Part shown: piece by piece, positions 1 through 9,700 of the stretch
How positions within the stretch are numbered: position 1 is the first letter of the stretch
Layout of the letters: each line of letters opens with the position of its first letter
Assembly: GCA_946480015.1 (NCBI GenBank)
Contig: CAMLIL010000013.1
Coordinates: forward strand, 1 to 64,000
Reading direction: 5' to 3'
DNA length: 64,000 nt
Source: an uncultured Oxalobacteraceae bacterium
Lineage (GTDB): Bacteria; Pseudomonadota; Gammaproteobacteria; Burkholderiales; Burkholderiaceae
Notes under the pieces: model-generated
The model's input: only the letters and a program-made list of their open reading frames with translations
The model's database searches: none
What the model was told of the DNA's origin: nothing
Program-made: the position numbers and the translations under genes

Positions 1-3000
1 AAACACCGATGATGTTCGATTCGACCAGCCGCCGGACCCGCGCTTCGCGTTCGCGCACCTCCGTGTAGAGCTGGGCGTTCTCCAGCGAGATGGCGGCTTG
101 GGACGCCAGCAGTTCCAGGACCGCCACGCGCTCCGGGGGGAAGGCGTGCGTGACAAGATTGTTTTCCAGATACAGTATGCCGATCAGCACGGATTGCCGC
201 AGAATGGGCAGACACAGCACGGACTTGGGGTGTCCTTGCATGAAGTAGGGATCGGCCGCAAAAGCGTGCGGGGCGCAAGCATCCATCAACAGCACCGGCT
301 CGCGGCTGCGCCGGACATAGTTGAGTATGGCCGCCGGCAACGCCAGGTGGGCGGGATGCCGGCGCACCCGCACCGCCTGCTGCTCGACGTGCGCGTCGGC
401 GGCCAGCTGAAGTTCTTCGTGGCGGGCCAGCAGCAGGCAGCCGGTATGGGCACCGGCGTTTTCGAGCATGATGCGCATCAGCGTGTCGATCACTTCGTCG
501 AGCACGATGCGGCCGGAGATCGCTTGCGACGCCTTGGTCACCGACAGCATGTCGAGCTGCGCCTCGCCTTTGGCCGGCGTGGCCGGGGCGCCGTCCCTGT
601 GCGTGCGCAGCTGTGGATAGCGCTCGTCGAGCTGGTGCACCTTGCCGTCGGCGCCCCAGCGCGCATAACAGCCGCGCGCCTGCTGCAGACATAAGCCGGC
701 GATGGTGCCGGCGCCGCGCCTGCGGTAGAAGAGCGCGGCGCATTCATAGGCGATGGCCTCGTTCTGGACAAAGCCGTTCGCATGGGCCGACTCGATGGCC
801 TCTTCATACAGTGGTATCGCGTCTTCGTTCCTGCCGTCCAGGCGGGCGATCTCGGCCGACACCAGCGCGTGCTTATCGCGGAAGGTGGGCGGGTAGTTCG
901 CGGCCCACTCGCGCAAGCGCGCCTGGAAGGCCGCCAGGCGTTCACGCCAGGCGGGCTGCTCGTCGGCGCCAACGGTGTCATAGCCCGCCGCCGTGGTGAG
1001 CGCGGCGTAGTAAACGTAGTCCAGCATCTTGATATTGTGGCCGAGGTCCGGCGCCAGCGGTGCCGCCTGGCGGGCCGCCGCCAGCGCCGCCGGGTAGTCG
1101 CCCGACAGGTAGCGTTCCTGCATCTTGACGGTCCAGTACCAGCCGGCCACCGCCGGCATCCGCTGGCCGCTCAATTGCGCCTCGAACGCCGCTTCGTCGA
1201 GGGCGGCCGCCTCCGGCGCAGCCAGGCCCCGCAAGCTGGCGATCAAGCGGTGTTGACTCACCATGATGTCGGCCACGTCGCGAAACCTGGCTTTGCGTAC
1301 GAATTCCAGATTTTTTTCCGATTCGCGCCATATCGTGTCCAGATGGTCGCCTCGGACGAGGAGTTCGGCGGGCGTATATTGGCTGCTATAGCAAGCAATG
1401 GCAAGATCGCCGGTGTCGACTCCGGCGCGTAAGGCGGTGCGGTGAAATTCCAGTGCGCTCGTGACCGGCTGCGTCCACACGGCAACCAATCCCATCGGGA
1501 AGTAGACCTTCGCCTGGTAGGCAACATAGGCGTGCTTGTCGACCAGCTCGCACGCAAGCCTGGCGAAACGGTAGCCGTCGGCATAGCGCTGGAAGGCCGG
1601 CCCGAGGACCGCGCCGAAACAGGCGTAGCCGTAAGCGGAAGGGGCGCTGGTCCCGTGCTTCAGGGCCAGGTTCACCATGTGGCAAATGGTGAGGTATCTC
1701 AGGTTGTGGTCGGTAAAGGTGGCGGCCGGCAGCAAGACCGCGAACACGTCAAAGGCAAGCCGCATGTCCGGGTCGCTCATCATCGGCAGGTCGATCAGGC
1801 TCTCGATGGAGCGTGCCCCCAGGTTGTCCCAGACCTTGGCGTACTCGGCCTGGACCTGTTCCCGGCTGGGGTGGGCCGCCATGTCGATGCCGAACAGGCG
1901 CAGGCAGGCGAGCCCGCTGGCGACGGCCTGCGGGTTTTCCGATTTCATGACATGCAGGACCACTTTCAGGCGATAGACCAGGGCCTGGTCCGATTTCGAG
2001 ACGCTGTGTTGCAGCAGTTTGGCGATAAGCTGTTCGGCGTTCTCGAAATGCCCGCTTAGGAACTCGCATTCGGCGCGCTCCAGCCACAGCGTGTGCATGA
2101 GCTCGTAGCAATCGCTCCAGTCGCGTTCATCGAGCAGGGCCATGCCGGCGCCCAGATATACACAGGCCGACAGGTAAGCCGCCGCGCCCTTGGCCCTTCT
2201 TCCGGCGCGCAGGTTGACCTGTGCGACCCGGGCTTTCTCGTCCCGTTCGATCAGCAGGGCGGCGCCGCGGTTGAACTGGCTGGCGACATCGAACAGCGAC
2301 TCGGCCAGTTCGTCTTCCGTCAGGTTTGCCAGGAGTGCCCGGCCGATGTGCAGGTGGTTCCCGGCGCGCTCCGCCGGCGGCAGCAGCGAGTAGGCAGCCT
2401 GCTGAATGCGGTCGTGCAGGAATTTGGCGCTGCCATTGGTGCGCACGATCAGGCCCGCGTGCAGCGCTGGCGCGAGTGCCGGCTCCTCCTCGGCCTGTCC
2501 GCTGACCAGGGCCAGGCGGCGCAGGTCGAACTTGTTGCCCAGGCAAGCGGCGCGCTGCAAGGCGTCCTGGGTGGCGGGGGGAAGCCGGCGCAACTTGCCG
2601 AGCACCAGGTCGACGACATTGTCGGCGAAGTCTTTGGCGGCGATTTTGCCGAGGTCCCACTGCCAGCCCCGGTGCAGCGCATCATGCAGCAGCAGCCCTT
2701 CTTCCCGCAGCGAACCGAGGAACTGGGTAAAGAAGAAGGGGTTGCCGCCGGTGCGTTCGAATATCTGGCGCGTCAGCGCTTCGCAGGACGCGCTTGGCGT
2801 ATGGAGCGCGTCGGCCATCAGCCGGTTCAGGTGCGCGAGCGACAGTGGCGCCAGTTCCAGTCTGGTCACCGTAGCGGCGCTATGCCGGACCGCGTCCACG
2901 CTCGCCTGCAGCGGATGGGCCGGACCCACTTCGTTGTCGCGGTAGGCGCCGATCACCATCAGGTAGCGGGTGTCGGCGTGGCTGAGCAGCTCCTCGATCA

Positions 3001-4195
3001 GTTTCAGGCTGGCGGCATCGATCCACTGCAGGTCATCGAGGAAGAGCACCAGAGGATGCTCGTTGCTGGCGAATACTGCCATGAATTCCCGGAATACCAT
3101 GCGAAACCGGTGTTGCGCCTCGGTCGGCGGCAGCGCCGGCACCGCTGCCTGCTTGCCGATGATCAGCTCGACCTGGGGCAGTGCGTCGACGATCAACTGA
3201 CCGTTGACGCCGACCGCGCTCTGGATCCGATGCCGCCAGCCGGCAACGCGCGTTTCGGTTTCGGCCAGCAATTGCTGCACCAGCTCGCGAAACGCCAGGG
3301 TCAGGGTGACATAAGGAAGGTCGCGCTGATACTGGTCGAACTTGCCGGAAATGAAGTAAGCGCGCCTGTTGATGAGCGGGTGATGCAACTCCCCCACGAG
3401 GGCTGACTTGCCGACGCCGGAATAGCCCGACAGCGCGACCAGCGCCGCTTCGCCGGTGGCCGCCATGTGTTCGAAGGCGGCCAGGAGCAGCGCGATTTCG
3501 TTCTCGCGTCCGTACAGCCTTTGGGGAATCTGGATGTGATCGGGCACATCGTCGGCGCCGAGCGGGAAGGGCTCGATGCGGCCACAGGCTTGCCATTGGG
3601 CCAGGCAGCGCTCGAGATCGAGGCGCACGCCGCGCGCGCTTTGGTAGCGCTCTTCCGGCAGCTTGGCGAGCAGGCGCGTCACGATGTCCGCGACCGCTTG
3701 CGGCACGGCTGGGACCAGCTCGCGCAAGGGCGGCGCCAGCCGCGCGACATGGCAATGCGCCCATTCCAGCGGATCATTCGCCTGAAACGGCAATTTCCCG
3801 CTCAGCATCTGGTACAGCAGCACGCCCAGGGAATAGAGATCGGAGCGGTAATCGACAGGGCGGTTCATGCGCCCGGTTTGTTCGGGCGAGAAATAGGCCC
3901 AATCCCCGGCGCGGGGCTCCGCGGCGGCTTGCCCGGCACTGGCCATGCGCAAGTCGAGCAGGCCGAACTCGCCATTGCGCACGCCCACCAGCACATTGGC
4001 CGCGCACAGATCGTGGTGAATGATGTGGGCGACATGCAGATCGGCAAGGGTGCGCGCCAGTTGGGATGCCAGGCGCAGGCAAGTGGGCACATCGAGGCTG
4101 CCGTGCGCCAGGACGGTGGACAGGGAGTCTTCGGCGCGATTGACTGTCGATGGAGATTCTTGCCCAGCAGCCAAGTTAGCGCTTACGGTCGCCAT
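1..4195 (-). CDS. Hybrid Ser/Thr kinase-like/AAA ATPase/GAF signalling protein, 3' end outside window
   Basis: One open frame of 1398 codons runs off the left edge. Residues ~20-170 match the C-lobe of a protein kinase (HHD at 60-62, Asn67, then a YFSPEQTGRMNRP segment typical of trifunctional kinase/ATPase/histidine-kinase proteins). A STAND/AAA-type ATPase follows with Walker A GYSGVGKS at 257-264 and Walker B LVLFLDDLQWID near 385, then a long helical TPR-like region, a GAF domain (~1210-1370) and a coiled linker. The family normally ends in a histidine kinase, which would lie outside. Start ATG at 4195 follows an in-frame stop at 4208-4210. The kinase N-lobe (glycine loop, VAIK lysine) is absent, so the kinase part is probably regulatory or defective. 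Related proteins sense signals in the cytoplasm; the input here is unknown. Confidence 0.85.
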   Translation of the reverse strand, partial: MATVSANLAAGQESPSTVNRAEDSLSTVLAHGSLDVPTCLRLASQLARTLADLHVAHIIHHDLCAANVLVGVRNGEFGLLDLRMASAGQAAAEPRAGDWAYFSPEQTGRMNRPVDYRSDLYSLGVLLYQMLSGKLPFQANDPLEWAHCHVARLAPPLRELVPAVPQAVADIVTRLLAKLPEERYQSARGVRLDLERCLAQWQACGRIEPFPLGADDVPDHIQIPQRLYGRENEIALLLAAFEHMAATGEAALVALSGYSGVGKSALVGELHHPLINRRAYFISGKFDQYQRDLPYVTLTLAFRELVQQLLAETETRVAGWRHRIQSAVGVNGQLIVDALPQVELIIGKQAAVPALPPTEAQHRFRMVFREFMAVFASNEHPLVLFLDDLQWIDAASLKLIEELLSHADTRYLMVIGAYRDNEVGPAHPLQASVDAVRHSAATVTRLELAPLSLAHLNRLMADALHTPSASCEALTRQIFERTGGNPFFFTQFLGSLREEGLLLHDALHRGWQWDLGKIAAKDFADNVVDLVLGKLRRLPPATQDALQRAACLGNKFDLRRLALVSGQAEEEPALAPALHAGLIVRTNGSAKFLHDRIQQAAYSLLPPAERAGNHLHIGRALLANLTEDELAESLFDVASQFNRGAALLIERDEKARVAQVNLRAGRRAKGAAAYLSACVYLGAGMALLDERDWSDCYELMHTLWLERAECEFLSGHFENAEQLIAKLLQHSVSKSDQALVYRLKVVLHVMKSENPQAVASGLACLRLFGIDMAAHPSREQVQAEYAKVWDNLGARSIESLIDLPMMSDPDMRLAFDVFAVLLPAATFTDHNLRYLTICHMVNLALKHGTSAPSAYGYACFGAVLGPAFQRYADGYRFARLACELVDKHAYVAYQAKVYFPMGLVAVWTQPVTSALEFHRTALRAGVDTGDLAIACYSSQYTPAELLVRGDHLDTIWRESEKNLEFVRKARFRDVADIMVSQHRLIASLRGLAAPEAAALDEAAFEAQLSGQRMPAVAGWYWTVKMQERYLSGDYPAALAAARQAAPLAPDLGHNIKMLDYVYYAALTTAAGYDTVGADEQPAWRERLAAFQARLREWAANYPPTFRDKHALVSAEIARLDGRNEDAIPLYEEAIESAHANGFVQNEAIAYECAALFYRRRGAGTIAGLCLQQARGCYARWGADGKVHQLDERYPQLRTHRDGAPATPAKGEAQLDMLSVTKASQAISGRIVLDEVIDTLMRIMLENAGAHTGCLLLARHEELQLAADAHVEQQAVRVRRHPAHLALPAAILNYVRRSREPVLLMDACAPHAFAADPYFMQGHPKSVLCLPILRQSVLIGILYLENNLVTHAFPPERVAVLELLASQAAISLENAQLYTEVREREARVRRLVESNIIGV

Positions 4196-4384
4196 TCTTA
4201 ACGAATATCAGCGGATGTGAACTTCATCTCTGTCTCCTCAACGCTCTGCAATGCAAGTCCTGCTTAGACCACAGAAAAATCAAAACGTGCGTTGCACCGA
4301 ACAAAATATTGTCCCGGTCAGACCAGGGTGGACGAGCACTGCACGGCACCGACCTCGGCTGAGACCGTAGGTGACGGCGCCGGC
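4196..4384 (-). promoter_or_regulatory. Leader of the hybrid kinase gene with a 9-codon upstream ORF
   Basis: On the minus strand a strong Shine-Dalgarno (GAGGAGA) sits 5 nt before an ATG that encodes only MKFTSADIR and then TAA; the ATG of the kinase gene follows 2 nt after that stop. Either the short ORF couples translation to the large gene, or it is the original N-terminus left after a deletion. No clear terminator was seen for the upstream pbpC gene. Confidence 0.4.
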
Positions 4385-6712
4385 TTAGTTGACGTCGACG
4401 GTCACCGTGTCGTAGTGGCCGGCGGCGTCGATCACGGCGATGCTGTGCTGGCCTTTGCTGTCCAGGCGCAAGGCCTGGTGGCTCTTGCCGTTGGCGGCGC
4501 CGGCCTGCTGGCCGTCCACCAGCCAGTAGTGGGTGCCGCTGCCGCCGACCGCGTCGAGGGTGACGGTGATGGCCGTTTCGCCCGGGGCCGTGCGCAGCCG
4601 GCTGCCGTCGCGCACCCCCATCAGGCGGATGCTGCCCACCGCGGCGCTGCGCGGGCAGGAAGGCGACCAGCCGGCCAGGCCGATGGCGCGCCGTTTGGCG
4701 GCCGGCATCCAGGCTTCCAGCAGCGCCGGCCAGCGCGCCACTACGCGCGGCTGGGCGTCCGGCTGGCAGTCGGGGGTGGTGCGCAGGCCGTCGCGATCGA
4801 GCCAGACGGTTTCCAGCAGCGAGCGCGCGCGCAGCCGGTCGGGCAGGGTAGGCGGGATGGTGCCCTGCAGGATCCAGGCGCTGCGCTTGACGTGGCAGTG
4901 TTCGGGCGCGGTGAGGGCGGCCGCGCTGCCCAGCGGCCAGCAGATCTGGGCGCTGCTCACGTCAGGCGGGCGGCCGGGCGCGGGCAGGTCGCTGCGCGGC
5001 AGCGCCAGGGCGATCTGCTGCAGCAGGGGCGCGGCCACGTTGGCGCCGAAGAAGCCGGGATTGGGGGTGCCGTCCGGGCGCCCGATCCATACGCCCAGCG
5101 TGTAGCGCCCGCTCACGCCGATGGCCCAGGCGTCGCGAAAGCCGTAGCTGGTGCCGGTCTTCCAGGCCAGGCGCGCGCCGCCGCCGGCATCTTCGACGAA
5201 GGGCTGGTCGGGATGGCCGCCACCTTCCAGAATGCTGCGGATGATGAAGGCGGCGCCGGCGCTCATCATGCGCGCTTCGCGCACCGGAGCGTCGGGCGTG
5301 ATGCGCGGGGCGCCGGCCACGCCGCCGGCGGCCAGGGCGCGGTAGGCGCCCACCAGTTCCTCCAGGCTGGTGCCGGCACCGCCCAGGATGATCGACAGGT
5401 TCGGACTGGCGTCGCGCGGCAGGCGCAGGCGCAGCCCGGCGCCGGACAGGCGCGCGGCGAAGCGCGCCGGGCCGATCCGCTCCAACAGGTCGACGGCGGG
5501 CACGTTGAGCGAGCGTTGCAGCGCTTCCGCGGCGCTCACCGGACCGGAGAAGCTGGCCTGGAAGTTGCCGGGATCGTAGCCGCCGAACGATTGCGGGGTG
5601 TCGGCCAGCAGGCTCTCGGAATGGATGATGCCCTCGTCGAGCGCCATCGCGTACAGGAAGGGTTTGAGGGTCGAGCCGGGCGAGCGGATGCCGCGCACCA
5701 TGTCGACGTGGTTGAAGCGGCGCGCGTCGGAAAAGTCGGCCGAGCCGGCGTAGGCCAGCACTTCCAGGCTCTTGCTGTCCATGACCATGGCGGCCATCGA
5801 GACGAAGCGCGGCAACTGGCCGACGCGGTCGGACAGCATGCGTTCGAGCGTGACCTGCATGTCGCGGTCGATGGTCGAGCGCACGACGGCAGCGCGTTCG
5901 CCGCGGCGCGCGCCCTGGTGCAGGCGCTCGGCGGCCAGCGGCGCCAGCCAGGCCAGGCGCGGCGGATTGGCGCCGACCTGCTCGATCATCGCGTCCTCGA
6001 CTTCGGCTTGGCTCCAGTGTCCCAGTTCGGCCATGCGCCGCAAGACCTTGTCGCGCCACTGCTGCGCCACCAGCGGATGGCGGTCCGGGCGCAGGCGCGA
6101 CGGCGCCTGCGGCAGTACCACCAGCAGCGCCGCTTCGGCCGGCGACAGGGTGGCGGCGCTCTTGCCCAGATAGCTGCGGCTGGCCATCTCGACGCCTTCG
6201 ACGATGCCGCCCATCGGCGCGTGGTTCAGGTACAGGGTGAGGATGTCGCGCTTGGACAGGCGCAGTTCGAGCTGCAGGGCGCGCGCCACCTGGCGCAGTT
6301 TGCCTTTCAGGCTGCGGGGCACCGGTTCGATCGCGCGCGCCACCTGCATCGACAGGGTCGACCCGCCCGAAACCACGCGCCCGTGCGCGGCCCACTGCCA
6401 GCCGGCGCGCAGCATGGCCAGCGGGTTGATGCCGGGATGCCACCAGAACCAGCGGTCTTCATAGGTGAGCAGCGCTTCCAGATAGCGTGGCGATACCTGG
6501 GCGGGCGTGACCGGCAGGCGCCAGACGCCGTCGCCGTCGGGCCAGCCGCGCAGGGGCGTGCCGTCGCGCGCGGTGACCACCATGCCGGGCGCGTCGCGCG
6601 GTATCGGCGGCGGCAGCAGCTGGTCGGCCAGCAGCAGGGCCGACAACACGATGGCCAGGCCGCCGCGCCACGGATGGCGCCGCAGCCAGGCCAGGGCACT
6701 ACTTGCCCGCAC
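4385..6712 (-). CDS. pbpC: Penicillin-binding protein 1C (bifunctional class A PBP)
   Basis: Makes and crosslinks peptidoglycan in the periplasm. A signal anchor occupies residues ~17-33. The transglycosylase (GT51) domain carries EDRWFWWHPG with catalytic Glu85 and GGSTLSMQVAR at 117-126. The transpeptidase domain has SPGSTLKP (Ser347, Lys350), a SLN motif and KTGTS. The C-terminal ~90 residues resemble the BiPBP_C beta domain that marks PBP1C. Length 775 aa fits the family. The start is a GTG overlapping the 3' end of the alpha-2-macroglobulin gene by 14 nt, so translation is probably coupled; this yfhM-pbpC pairing is conserved in enterobacteria. A second class A PBP, PBP1A, lies at 37756-40215. 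Confidence 0.93.
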   Translation of the reverse strand: MRASSALAWLRRHPWRGGLAIVLSALLLADQLLPPPIPRDAPGMVVTARDGTPLRGWPDGDGVWRLPVTPAQVSPRYLEALLTYEDRWFWWHPGINPLAMLRAGWQWAAHGRVVSGGSTLSMQVARAIEPVPRSLKGKLRQVARALQLELRLSKRDILTLYLNHAPMGGIVEGVEMASRSYLGKSAATLSPAEAALLVVLPQAPSRLRPDRHPLVAQQWRDKVLRRMAELGHWSQAEVEDAMIEQVGANPPRLAWLAPLAAERLHQGARRGERAAVVRSTIDRDMQVTLERMLSDRVGQLPRFVSMAAMVMDSKSLEVLAYAGSADFSDARRFNHVDMVRGIRSPGSTLKPFLYAMALDEGIIHSESLLADTPQSFGGYDPGNFQASFSGPVSAAEALQRSLNVPAVDLLERIGPARFAARLSGAGLRLRLPRDASPNLSIILGGAGTSLEELVGAYRALAAGGVAGAPRITPDAPVREARMMSAGAAFIIRSILEGGGHPDQPFVEDAGGGARLAWKTGTSYGFRDAWAIGVSGRYTLGVWIGRPDGTPNPGFFGANVAAPLLQQIALALPRSDLPAPGRPPDVSSAQICWPLGSAAALTAPEHCHVKRSAWILQGTIPPTLPDRLRARSLLETVWLDRDGLRTTPDCQPDAQPRVVARWPALLEAWMPAAKRRAIGLAGWSPSCPRSAAVGSIRLMGVRDGSRLRTAPGETAITVTLDAVGGSGTHYWLVDGQQAGAANGKSHQALRLDSKGQHSIAVIDAAGHYDTVTVDVN

Positions 6713-9700
6713 CGCGCGGATCGGTCACGGTGACCGGCTCGGGCGCGGCGCCGTGCGCGCGGATGTGCGGCCGGTACATGTCTTCGGCAAAGGTGCCCGG
6801 AACCTGGAAGCGCCCCGGCGTGACCACGCGCAGCATGTAGAACAGGTGCTTGACGTTGCCATCGAGCTTGAGCGCGGCCACGAAACGGTCGTCGCGGTAT
6901 TCCTTGTGCTTGATGGCGGCCGCCTCGGTGGCCTGGGCCAGGTTGACGCCGTCGACCGTGAACTCGCCGGCCTGCGGTCCGGCCGACAGGTTCTGGTTTT
7001 CCACTTCGAGGCCGGCCGGGATATGGTCGACCACGAGGGCGTCTTCGATCGGCTCCTTGCTGCTGGCGGTCAGGCGCACCAGCAGCATGTCGCCGACCTT
7101 GAGCGGGCCGCCTTTCCACGGCTTGCCGTCGGTGCCGTACCACTGGCGCTTCAGGGCGATCTTGTCGTCGCTCGGCGCCGGCATCTTGAGCGGGAAGCCG
7201 CTGCCTTCCAGCTCGACCCACAGCGGGGTGCTGCCCTTGTTCTCGACGATGACGCCGTTCGGCGCCATGGCTGGATCGAGCGAACGCACTTCGCTGTCTT
7301 TCGAACCGGCCGCCACGGTGCTGTCGCCGGCTTTGTACTGCGCTTTCCAGGCTTCGCTGCTGCTGCCGCCGGCCGCGCGCGCCGCCATGAACAGGGCGAT
7401 CCGTTCCTGGGTCGAGTAATAGCGCCGCTCGCCCAGCTGCTCGGCCAGGCTGGTGAGCATGGTTTCGCGCTGCGGGTGCTCGATCTTGTGGCGCACCAGC
7501 AGGGCGTAGGACATGGCCTGGTCGCGCACGGCGCTGCCGTAGTCGCCCATCCAGTCCCACATATAGCCGCTGTGGATGCCGTAGGGGCGGGTCATGGCGT
7601 CGGCGATGGCGGCCTGGCTGCGCTTGGCGTCGCCCATCAGGGCCAGCGCGATACCCAGGTGGACCAGCGGCAGCGGCGAACGCGCGCGGTCGCGGTACTG
7701 GTCGTGCAGCAGGCGCAGCGAGGCCAGCGAGGCTTTCTGTTCGCGCGCCAGCATGTAGCCGATGTACGCCAGTTCGGCGAAGCGCTGGTGGCTGTTGCGC
7801 AGCAGTTCATAGTCGCTGTGGTTGTAGCGGCCGTTGGCGTCGGCCTTGAGCGACCTGGGCAGCGCGGTGAACTGGTTGGCCGCGCCGTTCAGGCGTTCCA
7901 CCATCCAGGTCTGGGCGCGCTTGTTCATCGCTTCGGGCACGCTGAAGCCGGCCTCGCGCGCATCCATCAGGAAGCCGGTAACGTAGGGTGTGAGCCAGGC
8001 TTCGTAGCTGCCTTCGCTGGCGCTCCACAGGTGGTAGCCGCCGGCGGCGCCCTGCATGCCGGCGATGCGGCCGATCGCGCCTTCGATGACGCGGGCGCGC
8101 TGTTCGCGCGTGCGCGGCTCCAGCCCAACCGCCTTGGCCCCGGCCTCGTCGATGAATACATGCGGATAGGCCGCGCTGGTGGTCTGCTCCAGGCAGCCGT
8201 ACGGATAGTCGAGCAGGCCCTTGACGATGCTGCGCACATTGATCGGTGGCTTGTTCGACAAGGTCATGCTGAGCGTGCTCGAGGCGCGGTGGAAGCGTTC
8301 GAGCATTCTGGTGTCGAGCGTGGCGCTGGCGCCCGGCTCGATGCGCACGCGCCGCCCTTCGGATTCGCGCGCCAGCGGCGGCTGCACCTGCAGGGCGAAT
8401 TCGCGGTGGATCGCCACCGGCCTGGCGCCGCCGGTCTTGACGTCGAGCGTCACGCGCGCCAGGCCGTACGGTTCGGTGGCCTCGACGTTAAAGCGCAGGA
8501 TGCTGCGCTGGCGCGGCTTGAGCTTGACGCTGCGCTCGCCGTCGGCCAGGCGCAGCAGGCGGTCGGTGCCGAGCTTGACGCTGATGTCCTGTTCGCCGGC
8601 CATCATGTTCGTCACGTCCAGCGCCAGCGCCGCGCTGTCGCCCGGGCCGATAAAGCGCGGCATGGCGATTTCGGCCACGATCGGGGCCGACACCGTCATT
8701 TCGCGGTCGGCATGGCCGTAGCCTTCATCGGTGGAAGCCACCGCCATCAGGCGCAGGGTGCCGTTGAAATCGGGGATCATCAAGGCGATGTCGGCCTCGC
8801 CCTTGTCGTTCAGGTAGACCGGGCCGGAGAACAGGTCGATCAGCTTGACCTTCTTGGGCATGCTCCTGGTATCGCGCTTGCCGGCGTCGCCGCCCCATTT
8901 GAGTTTGCCGGGCGCGCCGTCCAGGCGTTCGATCAGCTTGCCGTAGATGTCGCTCAGTTCGGGGCCGAAGCGGTGTTTGCCGAAGAAGAAATCGAAGGGA
9001 TCGGGCGTGGCGAAGCTGGTGATGTTGAGGATGCCCACGTCGACGGCGGACAGGGTCACCAGCACGCGCTTGCCGGCGGCGCCGTCGACCTTGACCTTGG
9101 CGACGGCGCGCTTTTCCGGTTCCACCTGGGCCGGCGCCGTCACGGCCACCTTGAGTTTGCGCGCTTCGCGGGCCAGCGGCAGCCAGGTCATGCCGACCGC
9201 GCGCGCAGGAGTGACCCGGTCGCCCTGGCTGCCGGGACGGAATACGACTGTCGAGACGTACATGTCGGAGCGCTTCCAGTCCTTGTCGACCGGGATGCTG
9301 ACGGTGGTGCCGGCGGTGCTGACGCTCACGCGTTTGCTCCACAGGACCTTGTCGGCTTCGACCAGCACCAGGGCTTCGCCGTCGTGCGGCGGCATGATCT
9401 TGAGCTTGACGTCGTCGCCCGGCTTGACCGGCGCGCCTTCGAGCTGCAGGCGCACGCGGTCGGGGCGGTTGCCCAGGCTGTCGGCATCCTGCGCGTTCCA
9501 GCCGGCGTAAAAGCGGTAGCGGGTTTTCAGGCCGGTCTGCGGGTCGCTCAGCTCGAGCAGGTAGCGGCCCCATTGCACCGGCACGGTCAGTTTGGCACGC
9601 TCGGACAGATCGAGCACGCCGCTCTGGACGGTCTCGAAGGATTCGGAGAAGCCGGAGTGCCAGCCGCGGTCCTTGTCGTAGCGCCAGTAGTACTGGCGGT

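Noticed and set aside
2093..3406. A 437-codon plus-strand frame within the hybrid kinase gene
   Set aside because: The minus frame reads continuously through this region with AAA-ATPase motifs; I checked frame at several points from 3420 to 1.
4292..6733. An 813-codon plus-strand frame opposite pbpC
   Set aside because: Same reason: antisense to a gene with intact catalytic motifs, no recognisable domain.
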